From NCBI RefSeq assembly GCF_003797945.1, contig NZ_RKKU01000015.1, positions 1-64,000 of the forward strand: a DNA stretch of 64,000 nucleotides, in the 5' to 3' direction. The notes beneath the pieces are model-generated. The model saw only the letters and a list, made by a program, of their open reading frames with translations, did not search any database and had not been told where the DNA came from. Source of the stretch: Pseudomonas neustonica. Lineage in GTDB: Bacteria > Pseudomonadota > Gammaproteobacteria > Pseudomonadales > Pseudomonadaceae. How positions within the stretch are numbered: the stretch's first letter is position 1; every line of letters starts with the position of its first letter. Positions 8,567 to 20,385 of this stretch are shown in pieces. The position numbers and the translations under genes are program-made.

Positions 8567-8589
8567 AATAAATTTCGGTGACCCCATTT
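8562..8589 (+). promoter_or_regulatory. Sigma-32 heat-shock promoter of dnaK
   Basis: CTTGAAA, 13 bases, then CCCCATTT: a perfect RpoH-type match. The -35 element overlaps the grpE stop codon, so dnaK can be induced separately from grpE. Confidence 0.9.
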
Positions 8590-8655
8590 AGGGTTCATAC
8601 GCAGAATAAACCTCGCCGCTGGTTAGACGCGGCAGCATGACTTGGAGAATTAAAC

Positions 8656-10578
8656 ATGGGCAAGATTATCGGTATTGACCTGGGGACCACCAACTCCTGC
8701 GTCTCCATTATGGAAAATGGCACAGCCAAAGTTATTGAGAATGCTGAGGGCGGTCGTACTACACCCTCTATCGTCGCCTACACCAAAGACGGCGAGACGC
8801 TGGTAGGTCAGTCTGCCAAGCGCCAGTCTGTGACCAATCCGCATAACACTCTGTACGCGGTGAAGCGTCTGATCGGTCGTCGTTTTGAAGAAGACGTCGT
8901 TCAGAAAGACATCAAGCTGGTGCCTTACAAAATCGTTAAAGCCGACAATGGCGATGCCTGGGTTCAGGTTAACGATGAGAAAATGGCGCCGCCGCAGGTG
9001 TCGGCAGAAGTGCTGAAGAAAATGAAGAAGACCGCCGAAGACTATCTTGGCGAGCCGGTGACCGAAGCTGTTATTACGGTGCCTGCGTACTTTAACGACA
9101 GTCAGCGTCAGGCAACCAAGGATGCTGGCCGTATTGCTGGTCTGGACGTCAAGCGCATCATTAACGAGCCTACCGCAGCAGCGTTGGCTTACGGTATGGA
9201 CAAGGCGCGTGGCGATTCCACCATCGTGGTCTATGACCTGGGTGGCGGTACCTTCGACGTGTCTGTGATTGAAATTGCCGAAGTTGACGGCGAGCACCAG
9301 TTTGAAGTGTTGGCCACCAATGGCGACACCTTCCTGGGTGGCGAAGACTTCGATATGCGCCTGATCGACTATCTGGCCGATGAGTTCAAAAAGGAAAACG
9401 GCGTTGATCTGCACAACGATCCGCTGGCCCTGCAGCGTCTTAAAGAGGCAGCAGAGAAAGCCAAGATCGAGCTGTCTTCCAGTCAGCAGACTGATGTGAA
9501 TCTGCCGTACATCACCGCAGATGCGTCTGGTCCGAAGCACTTGAATGTTAAAGTGACTCGCGCCAAGTTGGAGTCGCTGGTTGAAGAGCTGATCAAGCGC
9601 AGTATCGAGCCTTGCCGTGTAGCCATGAAAGATGCTGGTCTGGATATTTCCGAGATCAACGATGTCATTCTGGTTGGTGGTCAGACGCGCATGCCGCTGG
9701 TGCAGAAGACAGTGTCCGAGTTCTTTAACAAAGAGCCGCGCAAAGACGTTAACCCTGATGAAGCGGTTGCCATTGGCGCCTCTATTCAAGGTGCGGTATT
9801 GGCCGGTGATGTGAAAGACGTTCTGCTGCTGGACGTGACTCCTCTGTCTCTGGGTATCGAAACCATGGGCGGCGTGATGACGGCGCTGATCGAGAAGAAC
9901 ACCACTATCCCGACCAAGAAGTCGCAGGTGTTTTCGACTGCTGACGATAACCAGACTGCCGTGACCATTCACGTGCTGCAGGGTGAGCGTAAGCAAGCTG
10001 GTCAGAACAAGTCACTGGGTCGTTTTGACCTGGCCGATATTCCGCCAGCACAGCGCGGTGTGCCGCAGATCGAGGTCAGCTTTGACATCGATGCCAACGG
10101 TATTCTGAACGTGTCTGCTAAGGACAAGGCTACCGGTAAAGAGCAGTCGATTGTGATCAAGGCTTCTTCTGGTCTGTCCGATGAAGAGATCGATCAAATG
10201 GTGCGTGATGCCGAGGCTAACGCCGAGGAAGATCGCAAGTTTGAAGAGCTGGTCACGACTCGCAACCAGGCCGATCAGTTGGTACACGCGACGCGTAAAA
10301 CCCTGACTGAGGCTGGTGACAAGGCGACCGAAGAAGAGAAGACGGCGATCGAAGCAGCGCTGACTGATCTGGAAGCGGCCATCAAGAGCGATGACAAGGA
10401 TGCGATTGAAGCCAAAATCAACGCGCTGTCCGAGGCATCCGGTCCGCTGGTTCAGAAGATGTACGCTGAGCAGGCGCAGGCAGGTCAGGCTGACGCCCAG
10501 AGTGCTGAAGCTGAAGCCGGGAATGATGGCGACGACGTAGTCGATGCTGAGTTCGAAGAGGTCAAGGACAACAAATAA
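8656..10578 (+). CDS. dnaK: Chaperone protein DnaK (Hsp70)
   Basis: ATP-driven Hsp70 chaperone of 640 residues. The nucleotide-binding domain begins [15 protein letters not shown] and holds the phosphate loop [10 protein letters not shown] (about 195-204); the linker [15 protein letters not shown] leads into the substrate-binding domain; the helical lid follows. The tail is rich in Gln, Ala and acidic residues and ends in [11 protein letters not shown], the usual C-terminal motif. The start has a GGAG site (TTGGAGAATTAAAC). It works with GrpE and DnaJ on either side. Confidence 0.98.
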   Translation: MGKIIGIDLGTTNSCVSIMENGTAKVIENAEGGRTTPSIVAYTKDGETLVGQSAKRQSVTNPHNTLYAVKRLIGRRFEEDVVQKDIKLVPYKIVKADNGDAWVQVNDEKMAPPQVSAEVLKKMKKTAEDYLGEPVTEAVITVPAYFNDSQRQATKDAGRIAGLDVKRIINEPTAAALAYGMDKARGDSTIVVYDLGGGTFDVSVIEIAEVDGEHQFEVLATNGDTFLGGEDFDMRLIDYLADEFKKENGVDLHNDPLALQRLKEAAEKAKIELSSSQQTDVNLPYITADASGPKHLNVKVTRAKLESLVEELIKRSIEPCRVAMKDAGLDISEINDVILVGGQTRMPLVQKTVSEFFNKEPRKDVNPDEAVAIGASIQGAVLAGDVKDVLLLDVTPLSLGIETMGGVMTALIEKNTTIPTKKSQVFSTADDNQTAVTIHVLQGERKQAGQNKSLGRFDLADIPPAQRGVPQIEVSFDIDANGILNVSAKDKATGKEQSIVIKASSGLSDEEIDQMVRDAEANAEEDRKFEELVTTRNQADQLVHATRKTLTEAGDKATEEEKTAIEAALTDLEAAIKSDDKDAIEAKINALSEASGPLVQKMYAEQAQAGQADAQSAEAEAGNDGDDVVDAEFEEVKDNK

Positions 10579-10647
10579 GTCCTTGATGAACCGCGGTTCT
10601 TGGGCGCCTGTGCAGTGATGTAGTGGCGCTGAAGACCGACTCTGCCA

Positions 10648-10680
10648 GGCAACGCGGGAGCTTCTCCCGCGTTGCCGTTT
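10648..10680 (+). terminator. Hairpin between dnaK and dnaJ
   Basis: Thirteen-base stem GGCAACGCGGGAG / CTCCCGCGTTGCC with a three-base loop, followed by GTTT. The stem is strong and the T tract short, so it may be a partial terminator or an mRNA processing/stability element that lowers dnaJ relative to dnaK. Confidence 0.65.
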
Positions 10681-10712
10681 GTGCCGAGTGAACGTGAAGG
10701 AAGCCGAGTAAA

Positions 10713-12673
<1,961 letters not shown>

Positions 12674-12686
12674 TTCGCTGCGTAAC

Positions 12687-12726
12687 AAAAAAGGCGCGTA
12701 CTGCTTTTGCGGTACGCGCCTTTTTT
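12687..12726. terminator. Bidirectional terminator after dapB
   Basis: Stem GGCGCGTAC / GTACGCGCC flanked by six A on one side and six T on the other, between convergent dapB and the minus-strand gene at 12738. It should work on both strands. Confidence 0.9.
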
Positions 12727-12737
12727 ATGCTTCGCTG

Positions 12738-13511
12738 TTAGCTGGCAGTATTGGCGCCAAGGAGGGCTTGCTCGCTGGAGAGGTTGTCCAGGATTTCGAT
12801 ATTTTTGCGCAGGTAGAACGCGGCAATGGTGGGCACCCAGTCAGTGTGATGGTTGATTAGCCGCGGGCGAATGAACTCGTACTGCTGGTCCAGCTGTCGC
12901 AGCGTGTCCTGATGATCCGGCAATAGGCTTTTGAGTTTTGCCGAGCCTTCTGCGATCTGTGCGTCCAGGTCTTCAAAAATACCTTCCTGGGTCTGGATGA
13001 AGTAGACGCCGACCGAGCTGAACATATTGTTCTCGTATAGCAACAGAATGCGGCTGGTTTCTATGCTTTGTGCGTGCAAGGCGACCAGTTCTGTTGGCGC
13101 GTCGGCTGTTTCGGCTGCGTAGAGTTCGCCAGCGGCTTTTTCAAACTTGCCGTGCGCCATCATGATGCGGTTTACCGTAGCCAGGCCGTAGTAGGCTTGT
13201 TCACCTTCGGGTAGTTGCTCGAGCTCGGTGACCAGTGCGGCAAAGTCGTTATAAAGGGGGCGCAGTTCGCCGGTACTTCCTAGCTGCTTTAGCAGGCGAT
13301 CCATTTGCCCCATGGCGCCGCGATAAATCTCGCGATTTCCGGGCTCGCGAACGCGCTCAAACAGGTTGTTGTCGATTAGCAGATAGGTGCCTGCGAGAAA
13401 TCCCTGACTGCGCAGCTCATGCAGCTGCTGTAATCGTTGAATGTCAGCGTGAGCGAACGGTGCCATGCACAGCAATGCCAACACAAGCAGGCGTTTCAAG
13501 TGCGTTACCAT
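12738..13511 (-). CDS. Hypothetical periplasmic protein
   Basis: I do not recognise this family. The 257-residue product starts with a basic, hydrophobic signal peptide and a likely cut after AHA at residue 22. The mature part is mostly helical in appearance, with heptad-like leucines (IQRLQQLHELRSQ) and no cysteines or metal motifs. The pattern loosely recalls all-helical periplasmic sensor domains such as the PilJ/NarX N-terminal fold, but that is only an impression. It is divergent from carA and convergent with dapB. Confidence 0.75.
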   Translation of the reverse strand: MVTHLKRLLVLALLCMAPFAHADIQRLQQLHELRSQGFLAGTYLLIDNNLFERVREPGNREIYRGAMGQMDRLLKQLGSTGELRPLYNDFAALVTELEQLPEGEQAYYGLATVNRIMMAHGKFEKAAGELYAAETADAPTELVALHAQSIETSRILLLYENNMFSSVGVYFIQTQEGIFEDLDAQIAEGSAKLKSLLPDHQDTLRQLDQQYEFIRPRLINHHTDWVPTIAAFYLRKNIEILDNLSSEQALLGANTAS

Positions 13512-13884
13512 GGTGGAAAATCCCCGAGTCCATTTTGTTATTGTTATGTAGCTCAGGCATTTGGTTGCCCGGCCTGAAAGACGATCTGTCGCCGTCTATG
13601 TTGGGCTATTGCCCTGCTACGAATGTTCCAATGCGTGTTTTAACACAGAAGTGAATGAGAATGAAATCACGTTATGGGCTGTCGCCGGGCGACATCCATT
13701 GCGCCGAAGGCGGTCTGTGGTCTGGATATTTTGGGGGCAAGTCGTTAAACTAATGCGCTAATCTGTCTATTCAGCGCGTATCTGACAAAGCCTTTATGAG
13801 CGGGATGTTGTGTTTTACACACTTCATTCCCGCTTTTGTGCAGCCCGCGTTTGGTGAAACGTGTCAGTCCTTTCGGAGGTTTTC
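13512..13884. other. carA upstream region with no gene
   Basis: This 373-base stretch separates the divergent hypothetical gene and carA. I see no coding potential or RNA gene. The notable element is the hairpin at 13799-13837, listed separately. The carA ribosome-binding site GGAGG is at 13876-13880. Confidence 0.6.
13799..13837 (+). terminator. Terminator-like hairpin in the carA leader (possible attenuator)
   Basis: AGCGGGA and TCCCGCT form a stem enclosing a further TGTGT / ACACA pairing, with CTTTTGTG after it. It lies about 48 bases before the carA start with no other plus-strand gene ahead of it, so it could act as an attenuator of the carA transcript. No competing anti-terminator was worked out. 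Confidence 0.45.
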
Positions 13885-15021
13885 TTGTCCAAGCCAGCCA
13901 TTCTCGCACTCGCCGACGGTAGTATTTTTCGCGGTGAGTCCATCGGCGCCGACGGCTCCAGCGTCGGTGAGGTCGTTTTCAATACGGCTATGACCGGTTA
14001 CCAGGAGATACTTACTGATCCCTCCTATGCGCGCCAAATTGTCACTCTGACCTATCCGCATATTGGTAACACCGGTGTTACCCCTGAAGATGTCGAGTCA
14101 GGCAAGGTGCAAGCTGCCGGTCTGGTGATCCGTGATCTACCGCTGCTGGCCAGTAACTGGCGCTCCAAGCAGTCGTTGGATGAGTACCTAAAAGACAACG
14201 GTATTGTGGCTATTGCGGGTATTGATACCCGTCGCCTGACGCGTATCCTGCGCGAAAAAGGATCGCAGAATGGCTGCCTGTTAGCCGGTGATGATATTTC
14301 TGATGAGCAAGCGCTCGAGTTGGCTCGCGGCTTCCCGGGTCTGAAGGGTATGGACCTGGCTAAAGAAGTATCGGTCAAGCAGTCTTACCAGTGGCGCTCC
14401 ACTGTCTGGGATCTGGCGACTGACAGTCATGCGGAAATAGCCGATGCTGATTTGCCTTACCACGTTGTGGCGTTTGACTACGGCGTTAAGTTCAACATCC
14501 TGCGTATGCTGGTTGCACGCGGCTGCCGCTTGACGGTAGTGCCCGCGCAAACGCCTGCCGCTGAGGTGTTGGCCATGAAACCGGATGGCATCTTCCTGTC
14601 GAACGGCCCTGGTGACCCTGAGCCCTGCGACTATGCCATCAAGGCCATTCAGGACATTCTGGAAACCGATATTCCGGTTTTTGGTATCTGCCTGGGTCAT
14701 CAGTTGCTGGCACTGGCCTCTGGAGCCAAGACGGTGAAGATGGGGCACGGCCATCATGGTGCCAACCACCCGGTGCAGGATCTCGATAGCGGTGTGGTCA
14801 TGATCACCAGTCAGAATCACGGCTTCGCGGTTGATGAGACTACGCTCCCAGCGAATCTTCGCCTGACTCACAAATCATTGTTCGATGGCACCTTGCAGGG
14901 TATCGAGCGGACCGACAAGGCGGCATTCAGCTTTCAGGGACACCCTGAAGCGAGCCCCGGGCCGCATGACGTCGCCCCCCTGTTCGACCGTTTTATCGAT
15001 GCCATGAGCAAGCGCGCCTGA
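13885..15021 (+). CDS. carA: Carbamoyl-phosphate synthase small subunit
   Basis: Glutamine amidotransferase subunit that feeds ammonia to CarB for carbamoyl phosphate, used in arginine and pyrimidine synthesis. It has 378 residues. The N-terminal domain begins [16 protein letters not shown]; the class I amidotransferase domain shows the nucleophile Cys in [11 protein letters not shown] and the His/Glu pair in [11 protein letters not shown] take TTG at 13885 as the start because GGAGG is five bases upstream and homologues begin at this point; a GTG at 13861 lacks such a site. Confidence 0.97.
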   Translation: MSKPAILALADGSIFRGESIGADGSSVGEVVFNTAMTGYQEILTDPSYARQIVTLTYPHIGNTGVTPEDVESGKVQAAGLVIRDLPLLASNWRSKQSLDEYLKDNGIVAIAGIDTRRLTRILREKGSQNGCLLAGDDISDEQALELARGFPGLKGMDLAKEVSVKQSYQWRSTVWDLATDSHAEIADADLPYHVVAFDYGVKFNILRMLVARGCRLTVVPAQTPAAEVLAMKPDGIFLSNGPGDPEPCDYAIKAIQDILETDIPVFGICLGHQLLALASGAKTVKMGHGHHGANHPVQDLDSGVVMITSQNHGFAVDETTLPANLRLTHKSLFDGTLQGIERTDKAAFSFQGHPEASPGPHDVAPLFDRFIDAMSKRA

Positions 15022-15055
15022 GCCCCGGAACACCCAAGGATTTGTTGAAAAGACT

Positions 15056-18000
15056 ATGCCAAAACGTACTGATATCAAAAGCATTCTGATCCTCGGCGCT
15101 GGCCCAATCGTGATCGGTCAGGCCTGTGAATTTGATTACTCCGGCGCGCAGGCTTGTAAAGCGCTGCAGGAAGAGGGTTTCCGGGTGATTCTGGTTAACT
15201 CCAACCCGGCGACGATCATGACCGATCCGTCGATGGCTGACGCGACCTACATTGAGCCGATCAAGTGGCAAACGGTTGCCAAGATCATCGAAAAAGAGCG
15301 TCCTGATGCGTTGTTGCCGACGATGGGTGGGCAGACGGCACTGAACTGTGCCCTGGACCTGGAAAAGCACGGCGTACTGGAAAAATTCAACGTCGAAATG
15401 GTCGGTGCCAATGCCGACACTATCGACAAGGCTGAAGACCGTTCGCGCTTTGACAAGGCGATGAAGTCCATCGGCCTGGATTGCCCGCGTTCCGGTATCG
15501 CCCACAGCATGGCTGAGGCCTACGGTGTGCTGGATCAGGTCGGCTTTCCGTGCATTATTCGTCCCTCTTTCACCATGGGCGGCACGGGTGGCGGTATTGC
15601 TTACAACCGCGAAGAGTTTGAAGAGATCTGTACTCGCGGTCTCGATCTTTCGCCTACCAATGAGCTGCTGATTGATGAGTCGCTGATTGGCTGGAAAGAG
15701 TACGAGATGGAAGTGGTCCGCGATAAAAAGGACAACTGCATTATCGTCTGCTCGATCGAGAACTTCGATCCTATGGGTGTGCACACCGGTGACTCCATTA
15801 CTGTCGCGCCAGCCCAGACGCTGACCGATAAGGAATACCAGATCATGCGTAACGCCTCCTTGGCGGTATTGCGTGAGATTGGTGTGGAAACCGGTGGTTC
15901 CAACGTCCAGTTTGGTATCTGTCCTGATACCGGCCGTATGGTCGTGATCGAAATGAACCCCCGGGTATCTCGCTCCTCGGCACTGGCTTCCAAAGCGACG
16001 GGCTTTCCGATTGCCAAGATCGCCGCCAAGCTCGCTGTGGGTTACACCCTGGATGAGCTGCAAAACGATATTACTGGTGGCCGCACGCCTGCTTCCTTTG
16101 AGCCGGCAATCGACTATGTTGTTACCAAGATTCCACGTTTTGCCTTCGAAAAGTTCCCCAACGCTGATGCTCGCCTGACGACGCAAATGAAGTCGGTGGG
16201 TGAGGTGATGGCGATTGGTCGTACGTTCCAGGAGTCCATGCAAAAAGCGCTGCGTGGCTTGGAAGTGGGTGCCTGCGGTTTCGACCCCAAGGTTGATCTG
16301 GCCGCAGCCGATGCGCAGACCGATCTGACTCGCGAACTCACTGTTCCGGGCGCTGACCGCATCTGGTATCTGGCTGATGCCTTCCGTGCCGGTATGAGCA
16401 TGCAGCAGATTTTCGAGCTCACCAAAATTGATCCCTGGTTCCTGGTGCAGATCGAAGATCTGATTAACGAAGAAGAGAAGATCAAGACGTTGGGCCTGGC
16501 TGATGTCGACTACAGCCTGATGTACCGCCTCAAGCGCAAGGGCTTTTCTGATACCCGTCTGGCCCAGCTGCTGGCCGTCAGTGAGAAGAGTCTGCGTCGT
16601 CAGCGCCACAAGCTGAATATTTTCCCGGTCTACAAGCGGGTGGATACCTGTGCGGCCGAGTTTGCGACCGATACGGCTTATATGTACTCGACCTATGAGG
16701 AAGAGTGCGAGGCCAATCCGTCCGGGCGTGACAAGATCATGATCCTGGGTGGCGGTCCCAACCGCATTGGTCAGGGTATCGAGTTTGACTATTGCTGTGT
16801 ACACGCGGCTCTGGCGATGCGCGAAGACGGCTATGAAACCATCATGGTCAACTGCAACCCGGAAACCGTATCAACCGATTACGATACTTCTGATCGCCTG
16901 TATTTCGAGCCGGTTACCCTGGAAGATGTACTGGAAATCGTCCGTGTCGAGCAGCCCAAGGGTGTGATCGTGCAGTACGGTGGTCAGACGCCATTGAAAC
17001 TCGCGCGCGCTCTGGAAGAAGCGGGTGTGCCTATTATCGGCACCAGCCCTGAATCCATCGACCGTGCGGAAGATCGTGAGCGCTTCCAGCAGATGGTTGA
17101 GCGCCTCAATTTGCTGCAGCCGCCGAATGCGACCGTACGCAGTGAAGAGGAAGCGATTCGTGCGGCCAATAAGATCGGTTATCCGTTGGTGGTTCGTCCT
17201 TCTTACGTGTTGGGCGGTCGGGCAATGGAGATTGTTTACCAGGAAGACGAGCTCAAGCGCTACCTGCGTGATGCGGTGAAAGTCTCCAACGACAGCCCGG
17301 TATTGTTGGATCACTTCCTTAATTGCGCCATCGAAGTGGATATCGACGCAGTCTCCGACGGCAAGCAGGTTGTGATCGGTGCGATCATGCAGCATATCGA
17401 ACAAGCGGGTGTTCACTCCGGTGACTCGGCCTGTTCCTTGCCGCCGTACTCGTTGCCGGCTCATGTTCAGGACGAGATGCGTGAGCAGGTCAAGCGCATG
17501 GCGCTGGAGTTGGGCGTCATCGGCTTGATGAACGTGCAGTTGGCGTTGCAGGGCGACCGCATCTACGTGATCGAGGTCAATCCTCGTGCATCACGTACCG
17601 TGCCTTTTGTGTCCAAGTGCATTGGTCAGTCGCTAGCCAAAATCGCTGCGCGAGTCATGGCTGGCAAGACGCTGGAAGAGGTTGGCTTTACTGAAGAGGT
17701 GGTGCCCACCTACTTCAGCGTCAAGGAAGCCGTTTTCCCGTTCGCCAAGTTCCCGGGTGTTGACCCGATTCTTGGGCCGGAAATGAAGTCGACTGGCGAG
17801 GTTATGGGTGTCGGTGACAGCTTCGGCGAGGCCTTTGCCAAGTCCCAGCTGGGCTCGGGTGAAGTGTTGCCGACCAGCGGTAGCGTCTTCATCAGTGTGC
17901 GCGATGACGACAAGCCGTTTGTGGTCGACGTGGCGCGTGATCTGATCGAACTGGGCTTTGAAGTGGTTGCCACCAGTGGAACGGCCAAAGTGGTTGCCGC

Positions 18001-18271
18001 TGCCGGCTTGCCTGTGCGCCGCGTGAACAAGGTGACCGAAGGGCGTCCGCATATTGTCGACATGATCAAAAATGACGAGATTGACCTGGTGATCAACACC
18101 ACTGAAGGTCGTCAGTCGATCGCCGACTCTTACTCTATTCGCCGTAATGCTCTGCAGCACAAGGTGTATTCCACCACCACGCTGGCGGGTGGCGCTGCGG
18201 TTTGTACAGCACTGAAATTTGGCCCGGAGCGCGCAGTGCGTCGTCTCCAGGATCTGCACAAAGGAATTTGA
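15056..18271 (+). CDS. carB: Carbamoyl-phosphate synthase large subunit
   Basis: ATP-dependent synthase subunit of 1071 residues, normal length. Two homologous ATP-grasp halves are visible, each opened by a repeat of the [11 protein letters not shown] / [11 protein letters not shown] type and with matching FDY and GGQT motifs, followed by the C-terminal MGS-like allosteric domain (from about residue 935) that binds UMP and ornithine in E. coli. It follows carA after 34 bases. From memory P. aeruginosa has an extra reading frame between the two genes; none is present here. Confidence 0.98.
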   Translation: MPKRTDIKSILILGAGPIVIGQACEFDYSGAQACKALQEEGFRVILVNSNPATIMTDPSMADATYIEPIKWQTVAKIIEKERPDALLPTMGGQTALNCALDLEKHGVLEKFNVEMVGANADTIDKAEDRSRFDKAMKSIGLDCPRSGIAHSMAEAYGVLDQVGFPCIIRPSFTMGGTGGGIAYNREEFEEICTRGLDLSPTNELLIDESLIGWKEYEMEVVRDKKDNCIIVCSIENFDPMGVHTGDSITVAPAQTLTDKEYQIMRNASLAVLREIGVETGGSNVQFGICPDTGRMVVIEMNPRVSRSSALASKATGFPIAKIAAKLAVGYTLDELQNDITGGRTPASFEPAIDYVVTKIPRFAFEKFPNADARLTTQMKSVGEVMAIGRTFQESMQKALRGLEVGACGFDPKVDLAAADAQTDLTRELTVPGADRIWYLADAFRAGMSMQQIFELTKIDPWFLVQIEDLINEEEKIKTLGLADVDYSLMYRLKRKGFSDTRLAQLLAVSEKSLRRQRHKLNIFPVYKRVDTCAAEFATDTAYMYSTYEEECEANPSGRDKIMILGGGPNRIGQGIEFDYCCVHAALAMREDGYETIMVNCNPETVSTDYDTSDRLYFEPVTLEDVLEIVRVEQPKGVIVQYGGQTPLKLARALEEAGVPIIGTSPESIDRAEDRERFQQMVERLNLLQPPNATVRSEEEAIRAANKIGYPLVVRPSYVLGGRAMEIVYQEDELKRYLRDAVKVSNDSPVLLDHFLNCAIEVDIDAVSDGKQVVIGAIMQHIEQAGVHSGDSACSLPPYSLPAHVQDEMREQVKRMALELGVIGLMNVQLALQGDRIYVIEVNPRASRTVPFVSKCIGQSLAKIAARVMAGKTLEEVGFTEEVVPTYFSVKEAVFPFAKFPGVDPILGPEMKSTGEVMGVGDSFGEAFAKSQLGSGEVLPTSGSVFISVRDDDKPFVVDVARDLIELGFEVVATSGTAKVVAAAGLPVRRVNKVTEGRPHIVDMIKNDEIDLVINTTEGRQSIADSYSIRRNALQHKVYSTTTLAGGAAVCTALKFGPERAVRRLQDLHKGI

Positions 18272-18274
18272 TCG

Positions 18275-18748
18275 ATGAAATACCCCATGACCAAGCAGGG
18301 CGCCGAAGCCCTGGAAGTCGAACTCAAGCATCTTAAAACCGAGTTGCGTCCGCAGATTACTCAGGCCATCGCAGAAGCGCGCGAGCTGGGCGATCTGAAG
18401 GAAAACGCTGAATACCATGCTGCTCGTGAGCAGCAGGGTATGGTCGAGGCTCGTATCCGGGATATCGAAGGTCGCTTGTCGAATGCCCAAGTGATTGATG
18501 TAACTACGATTGCGCCTACCGGCAAAGTGATCTTCGGCACTACCGTTACCATCGCCAATGTTGATACCGACGAGGAAGTGGTTTATCAAATCGTTGGTGA
18601 CGACGAGGCGGATATCAAGCAGCGCAAGATATCGGTCAGCTCGCCTATCGCTCGCGCCTTGATCGGCAAGGAAGAGGGTGAGGTCGTTGCGGTAAGAACG
18701 CCTGGCGGTGTCGTTGAATACGAAATTGTTGAGGTGAGTCACAAGTGA
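18275..18748 (+). CDS. greA: Transcription elongation factor GreA
   Basis: Rescues backtracked RNA polymerase by promoting cleavage of the transcript. It has 157 residues. The N-terminal coiled coil holds the acidic tip ([16 protein letters not shown]), which reaches the polymerase active site, and the C-terminal FKBP-like domain ends in [11 protein letters not shown]. It starts three bases after the carB stop, so it is translated from the same message. Confidence 0.97.
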   Translation: MKYPMTKQGAEALEVELKHLKTELRPQITQAIAEARELGDLKENAEYHAAREQQGMVEARIRDIEGRLSNAQVIDVTTIAPTGKVIFGTTVTIANVDTDEEVVYQIVGDDEADIKQRKISVSSPIARALIGKEEGEVVAVRTPGGVVEYEIVEVSHK

Positions 18749-19155
18749 CATCGGCGCCAGCGGGCCGCAGCGGTCGGGTGGTTTGGCAGCTGGCGTTGAC
18801 GCTTTGGGTGGGTGGTGTATGGGCTGCCCACTTTGTGTTGTTGCCAGCGCTCACCCACATAGGCCTTGCGCCCTTGTTGGTCGACGATGTGAGTAATCTG
18901 GTGCGCCCTATCATGCTTGGCTTCGCAGCAGTATGCGTGGTTCTGCAGCTGTTGGTACTGGTAGGTAAGCGGGGAGCGGGTTTCTGGCGGGATGTGCGCG
19001 GGCAGCTGCTGTTGACCGTATTGGTCGCTGTAGGCTGTTTTTTCGCGGTTCGTTTTCTACCGCAAGCGATGTTTCTGTCGTTGTTTTGTTATCTGGTCGT
19101 CGCTTTTGCTGGGCTGATGTTGATATTTCAGCCCAGGCCTGATGAGGAGCGCTAA
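18745..19155 (+). CDS. DUF4149-type small membrane protein
   Basis: A 136-residue inner-membrane protein with about four hydrophobic segments and the pattern [21 protein letters not shown] in the first. This matches the DUF4149 group found beside greA in Pseudomonas; its function is unknown. The GTG start at 18745 overlaps the greA stop by four bases, so the two are translationally coupled. Confidence 0.8.
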   Translation: MTSAPAGRSGRVVWQLALTLWVGGVWAAHFVLLPALTHIGLAPLLVDDVSNLVRPIMLGFAAVCVVLQLLVLVGKRGAGFWRDVRGQLLLTVLVAVGCFFAVRFLPQAMFLSLFCYLVVAFAGLMLIFQPRPDEER

Positions 19156-19180
19156 GCGCTCCTTTCTCAACTGCAAGGCT

Positions 19181-19495
19181 TCAGAAGTCTTTGAAGCGTT
19201 TCAGGTTCGACAGGTTGTCATTGGGCTTTTTGGCCCGACGAAGCAGTATCGCCATCTTGCCAATGACCTGCACAAGCTCAGCGCCGCTCTGCTTGCAAGC
19301 GTCGCCGATAAGAGCCTGTTTGGCTTCTCGGTCACTGACTGTCACGCGGATCTTGATCAGCTCGTGATCGTTCAGAGCCCGATCAAGTTCGGCCAGCACG
19401 CCTTCGCTGACTCCCTGTTCACTGATGATGACGATCGGCTTAAGGTGATGGCCGATACGTTTAAGATCTTTTTTCTGTGCGGAACTGAGCGCCAT
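19181..19495 (-). CDS. yhbY: Ribosome assembly RNA-binding protein YhbY
   Basis: Small CRM-domain (CRS1-YhbY) protein of 104 residues that associates with pre-50S particles in E. coli. The family GxxG-type turn is visible in LVQVIGKMAILLRR, and the opening LSSAQKKDLKRIGHHLKPIVII is typical. It is convergent with the upstream plus-strand genes and divergent from rlmE, the usual arrangement. Confidence 0.93.
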   Translation of the reverse strand: MALSSAQKKDLKRIGHHLKPIVIISEQGVSEGVLAELDRALNDHELIKIRVTVSDREAKQALIGDACKQSGAELVQVIGKMAILLRRAKKPNDNLSNLKRFKDF

Positions 19496-19572
19496 AATAG
19501 TCCGTATGATGATTTAATGAGTGTGAAGACACTAGTTTAACCGGCGGCGCGTCCCGCTGCACGAGGTATTCC

Positions 19573-20199
19573 GTGGCACAATCAAAGACCAGCAAGCGTT
19601 GGCTGCAAGAACATTTCGATGATCCCTTCGTCAAGCAGGCCCAGAAGGACGGTTATCGTTCCCGTGCGAGCTACAAACTGCTCGCTATTCAAGAACGCGA
19701 TCGTATCCTCAAGCCCGGTATGACCGTGCTTGACCTGGGCTCCGCTCCCGGAGGCTGGTCGCAAGTTGCCAGCCGTTTGATCGGCGAGAAGGGGCGTATC
19801 ATCGCCTCTGATATTTTGCTGATGGATAGTATTCCGGATGTCACCTTTGTCCATGGCGACTTCACTGAAGACAGTGTGTTTGAAGATATTCTTGCGGCTA
19901 TTGGCGATACCCAGGTAGACCTTGTTATTTCCGATATGGCCCCCAACATGAGTGGTACGCCTGAAGTTGATCAGCCGCGCGCGATGTACCTGTGCGAATT
20001 GGCGCTGGACATGGCGGATCGAGTGCTACGCCCTGGTGGCGACTTCTTGATCAAGGTATTTCACGGTGAAGGCTTTGATGAGTATTTCCGGACAATGCGT
20101 GGTCAGTTCGACAAGCTGCTTACGCGCAAGCCAGATGCTTCTCGTGGCCGGTCACGCGAAACCTATCTATTGGCCCGTGGTTACAAAGGGCGATCTTGA
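19573..20199 (+). CDS. rlmE: 23S rRNA (uridine-2'-O-)-methyltransferase RlmE
   Basis: SAM-dependent methyltransferase (FtsJ/RrmJ) that modifies U2552 of 23S rRNA, 208 residues. The SAM site is [14 protein letters not shown], and the catalytic K-D-K-E set is at Lys35, Asp121, Lys161 and Glu196. The start is GTG at 19573 with GAGG ahead. It lies before ftsH, a pairing kept across gammaproteobacteria and heat-shock controlled in E. coli; I see no clear sigma-32 site here. Confidence 0.96.
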   Translation: MAQSKTSKRWLQEHFDDPFVKQAQKDGYRSRASYKLLAIQERDRILKPGMTVLDLGSAPGGWSQVASRLIGEKGRIIASDILLMDSIPDVTFVHGDFTEDSVFEDILAAIGDTQVDLVISDMAPNMSGTPEVDQPRAMYLCELALDMADRVLRPGGDFLIKVFHGEGFDEYFRTMRGQFDKLLTRKPDASRGRSRETYLLARGYKGRS

Positions 20200-20385
20200 C
20201 TGGTTTGGGTCCCGCTTCGTAGTCGGGAACTGCTGGTCTGAATGGCGGTCTTTTCTGGGCCGAGCGACACAGGGCGTTACACAGCGCTGACTCCCGGCAT
20301 CATCTAAACTGGTGTAAGGTAGTCAACTGGAACAAGACTCAGCGAGGCTCCTGCCACACTGGCGGTGGAGCAAGAGGGTAGTGAA

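Noticed and set aside
8650-9996. 448-codon minus-strand reading frame opposite dnaK
   Set aside because: It is antisense to an intact, highly conserved gene, and its translation is rich in His, Arg and Gln as expected for the complement of dnaK codons. No ribosome site or family match.
14993-16804. 603-codon minus-strand frame opposite carB
   Set aside because: Shadow of a conserved gene in a frame with few stop codons.
20200-20385. Search for a sigma-32 promoter before ftsH
   Set aside because: No CTTGAA / CCCCAT pair with suitable spacing was seen, so no heat-shock promoter is claimed.
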